A DNA stretch of 64,000 nucleotides, from NCBI GenBank assembly GCA_020632635.1, contig JACKFE010000006.1:1-64000 (forward strand). Direction: 5' to 3'. Both the position numbers and the translations under genes were made by a program. The notes beneath the pieces were generated by a model. It saw nothing but the letters and a program-made list of their open reading frames with translations, did no database searches and was not told the origin of the DNA. Positions 61,868 to 64,000 of the stretch are shown piece after piece. The stretch is from Nitrospiraceae bacterium (GTDB taxonomy: Bacteria > Nitrospirota > Nitrospiria > Nitrospirales > UBA8639). Within the stretch, counting starts at the first letter, position 1, and the number at the start of each line of letters is the position of its first letter.

Positions 61868-62545
61868 ATGCCCAATCTTGATTTGGCACCTCTGTGGCTC
61901 ACATTGCAATTGGCCACGGTCACCGTCATCGTTTTGCTGATCGTAGGCACTCCATTAGCCTGGTGGCTGGCTTTTACTTCCTCTCGTATCCGTACGGCGG
62001 TGGAAGCTATTGTGGCCATCCCTATCGTTCTCCCACCGACCGTATTGGGCTTTTATCTGCTGATCGTCCTCGGTCCACATGGTTTCATTGGAGGACCATG
62101 GAAGGAGCTCAGCGGCTCGGCCTTATCCTTTACGTTTACCGGACTGGTGATTGCCTCGACACTTTACTCCTTACCATTCGTCGTCCAACCCCTCCATGGA
62201 GCCTTTGAATCTCTTGGAAAGACACATCTGGAAGCAGCTTGGGCACTGGGCGCCTCAAAACTTGATGCATTTTTTACCGTGGCTGTTCCCATGACCCTCC
62301 GAGGATTTCTTACCGCCATCGTCCTCGGGTTTGCTCACACACTCGGGGAATTTGGTGTGGTCTTAATGGTAGGCGGCAACATTCCTGGACAAACCAAAGT
62401 GCTCTCGATTGCCATTTACGACCATGTGGAAGTCTTAGAATACTCCCAAGCCCATACTCTTTCTGCCGGGCTACTCACTTTTTCATTTCTCGTCCTGCTA
62501 ACGGTCTATACCATTAATCGCCGACTGCCCATTCGGGTATCCTAA
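61868..62545 (+). CDS. modB: Molybdate ABC transporter permease
   Basis: 225 residues with about six membrane segments (LTLQLATVTVIVLLIVGTPL, VAIPIVLPPTVLGFYLLIV). The coupling motif EAAWALGASKLDAFFTVAVP and GFAHTLGEFGVVLMVGGN are typical of ModB. 17 bp after modA. Forms the inner-membrane channel with ModC. Confidence 0.95.
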   Translation: MPNLDLAPLWLTLQLATVTVIVLLIVGTPLAWWLAFTSSRIRTAVEAIVAIPIVLPPTVLGFYLLIVLGPHGFIGGPWKELSGSALSFTFTGLVIASTLYSLPFVVQPLHGAFESLGKTHLEAAWALGASKLDAFFTVAVPMTLRGFLTAIVLGFAHTLGEFGVVLMVGGNIPGQTKVLSIAIYDHVEVLEYSQAHTLSAGLLTFSFLVLLTVYTINRRLPIRVS

Positions 62546-62549
62546 GGAA

Positions 62550-63677
62550 ATGCTTCCCGATCACACACACCAGATCGTGGCTTGCTGTCAGCTCAACTTT
62601 CCCTCCATCACGTTCGACATCAACTTGACGTTATCCAGCAAAGGCACGACCGTCATTTTTGGCCGTTCTGGATGCGGAAAAACGACCTTACTCCGGTTTC
62701 TCGCTGGCCTGGAACGGCCACCATTAAGCCGGCTCATCTTTAAGGGGACAGTTTGGCAAGATGAATCGCGACGGATCTTTGTCCCTCTATCTCAACGATC
62801 GATCGGATATGTCTTTCAAGACCCCAGACTTTTCCCACACCTCAGCGTTCGATCCAATCTACTCTATGGATATACACGAACGGCTCCTGAACACCGACAT
62901 ATTACACCAGATCGAGTGATTGACCTGCTTCAATTACGTCCTTACCTGGACCGCCGCCCGACCCATCTCTCCGGCGGAGAACAGCAGCGAGTGGCCATTG
63001 GGCGAGCCCTTTTGACCACCCCTCACCTACTTCTTATGGACGAACCCCTCAGCTCCCTGGATCTTCAGCGGAAACAAGAGGTGTTGCCATTCTTAAAACG
63101 GCTCAATCGTGAGTTAGGTATTCCGCTTATCTACGTGACGCATGCGCTTGAAGAAGTACTACAACTGGCCGATCAGGTTGTCGTTCTTAAAGAAGGAACG
63201 GTGAGGGCTAATGGGACCGTCCAGGAAGTGTTCTCAGAGCTTGGGCTCAGACATGTCCTTCCCGATCAACATATTGGAGCCGTTCTCGATACACAAATCG
63301 CAGACCATGATCAGGAATTTGGATTAACCCGGCTGGAATTTTCAGGTGGACGATTACACATTCCCCGATTACATCGCCCCGTCGGCGATCATATCCGAGT
63401 TCAACTCCTCGCCAAAGATGTCAGTATCGTCACCGGTGAACGCCCCTTTCTGACCAGTGTCTTGAACGTTCTTCCGGCTACCGTTCTAGAGATTGGCCCA
63501 ATCGACCCGGATCGGCCTTTTGTCGATATCAAATTGGACATCGGCGCTCCACTCCTCGCGACTATCACTCGAAAATCCCTCTCATCTCTTCACTTACAAC
63601 CAGGAAACCAGGTCTATGCCCAAATCAAAGCCGTCGCCTTTAGCCATGAACTAAATCCGTGGCCAGCTCTCCTTTAG
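62550..63677 (+). CDS. modC: Molybdate ABC transporter ATP-binding protein
   Basis: 375 residues. Walker A IFGRSGCGKTTLLRFLAG, Q loop YVFQDPRLFPHLSV, signature THLSGGEQQRVAIGRAL and Walker B LLLMDEPLSSLDLQRK are complete. The C-terminal third contains TOBE-like domain sequence (VSIVTGERPFLTSVLNVLPA, PGNQVYAQIKA) that binds molybdate in ModC relatives. It starts right after the modB stop, with AAGGAA unusually close to the ATG. Energises uptake with ModA and ModB. Confidence 0.94.
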   Translation: MLPDHTHQIVACCQLNFPSITFDINLTLSSKGTTVIFGRSGCGKTTLLRFLAGLERPPLSRLIFKGTVWQDESRRIFVPLSQRSIGYVFQDPRLFPHLSVRSNLLYGYTRTAPEHRHITPDRVIDLLQLRPYLDRRPTHLSGGEQQRVAIGRALLTTPHLLLMDEPLSSLDLQRKQEVLPFLKRLNRELGIPLIYVTHALEEVLQLADQVVVLKEGTVRANGTVQEVFSELGLRHVLPDQHIGAVLDTQIADHDQEFGLTRLEFSGGRLHIPRLHRPVGDHIRVQLLAKDVSIVTGERPFLTSVLNVLPATVLEIGPIDPDRPFVDIKLDIGAPLLATITRKSLSSLHLQPGNQVYAQIKAVAFSHELNPWPALL

Positions 63678-63678
63678 A

Positions 63679-64000
63679 TCACCAGCTCAAGGACGTACCA
63701 ATATCCGCAAGGTCATAGCCACCAAGCGCCTCCAACTCCAACCGAAAAGGCCGACTCACCATCGCATCCAATAATCGGTCAATCATCGGATGCGATGCCA
63801 ACATCGACTTTCGCAAAATCAAATCGTACTGCTCTTCTCTCAGGGGAATAAAATCCAGCCCGTAATGTCGGGCAGCCGATTCCACCCCAATACCCACATC
63901 CGCCAATCCATCGCGAATCAACCGTGCAATCTCAAGATGGGACGAAACTTCATGATCATATCCATTCAATTGTCGTCCAACAATCCCGGCCTTCTTTAAC
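63679..64000 (-). CDS. Molybdate-type binding-domain protein, C-terminal fragment
   Basis: At least 106 codons; the frame is open to the right edge, so the beginning is missing. NGYDHEVSSHLEIARLIRDG, LADVGIGVESAARHYGLDFIPL and REEQYDLILRK match the PBP-like domain found in bacterial molybdate-responsive regulators with an N-terminal helix-turn-helix, and in some solitary binding proteins. Convergent with modABC (stops 1 bp apart). The regulator assignment is inferred from family and neighbourhood. Confidence 0.78.
   Translation of the reverse strand, partial: LKKAGIVGRQLNGYDHEVSSHLEIARLIRDGLADVGIGVESAARHYGLDFIPLREEQYDLILRKSMLASHPMIDRLLDAMVSRPFRLELEALGGYDLADIGTSLSW

Overview
The window reads as a chromosomal segment of a Gram-negative, autotroph-like bacterium. 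I favour the phylum Nitrospirota, possibly a marine Nitrospira-like nitrite oxidiser. This is inferred from the gene set: paired ammonium transporters with PII and adenylylatable glutamine synthetase, NtrYX, a molybdate importer, outer-membrane barrels and cupredoxin/ferredoxin proteins. The roughly balanced base composition also fits. No ribosomal RNA or other marker gene is present, so the assignment is not proven. There is no phage, insertion sequence or CRISPR array, and most genes look like intact housekeeping genes.

Region by region. 1-10.4 kb is nitrogen control: the start of clpB, then two divergent halves of the glutamine synthetase adenylyltransferase GlnE (the second carries GlnD-like ACT domains), glnA, amt, PII, a second amt and a porin. 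A strong minus-strand terminator preceded by stem-loops (about 10548-10680) suggests a small RNA or attenuated leader upstream of the porin/amt operon. 10.9-29 kb holds a MscS channel, small membrane proteins, an Rrf2 regulator, tRNA-Ala, purNM, an RlmD-like methyltransferase, NtrYX, MazG, a rhodanese, tRNA-Pro, alanine dehydrogenase, small Fe-S proteins, a squalene/phytoene synthase, a cupredoxin and HtpX.

29.2-37.4 kb, all on the minus strand, is the most unusual part. It encodes a STAS protein, an HPr-kinase-like protein, a PqqD-type peptide-binding protein, two ATP-grasp proteins, two paralogous peptides of 45 and 46 residues, a 2-oxoglutarate/Fe(II) oxygenase, a GMC oxidoreductase and its exported small subunit. 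Both peptides carry the leader signature of lasso peptide precursors (Y-x2-P-x-L, then Thr fifteen residues after the Tyr). Both follow the core rule as well: Gly1 after Thr(-2), with Glu at position 8 or 9. The usual lasso cyclase and transglutaminase-like protease are absent, and ATP-grasp enzymes take their place. I regard this as a candidate new RiPP system.

37.5-53.5 kb is mostly housekeeping: tRNA-Gly, tyrS, a ComEA-like protein, lpdA, gcvH, a TPR/PgaB-like lipoprotein, ndk, a GlgE-like glycosidase, a PanE-like reductase fused to a sulfite-oxidase-type domain, pdxB, an RRM protein, several exported proteins of unknown role and a sirtuin. 53.6-58.7 kb is a plus-strand sulfur-relay operon (two sulfur carriers, cysteine synthase, two MoeB-like activators, threonine synthase, a NIL protein and a JAMM protease). 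It resembles the CysO-CysM-Mec route to cysteine, and both carriers have residues beyond the Gly-Gly tail. 59.5-64 kb holds an alginate-export-like barrel, modABC and the end of a molybdate-type binding-domain regulator.
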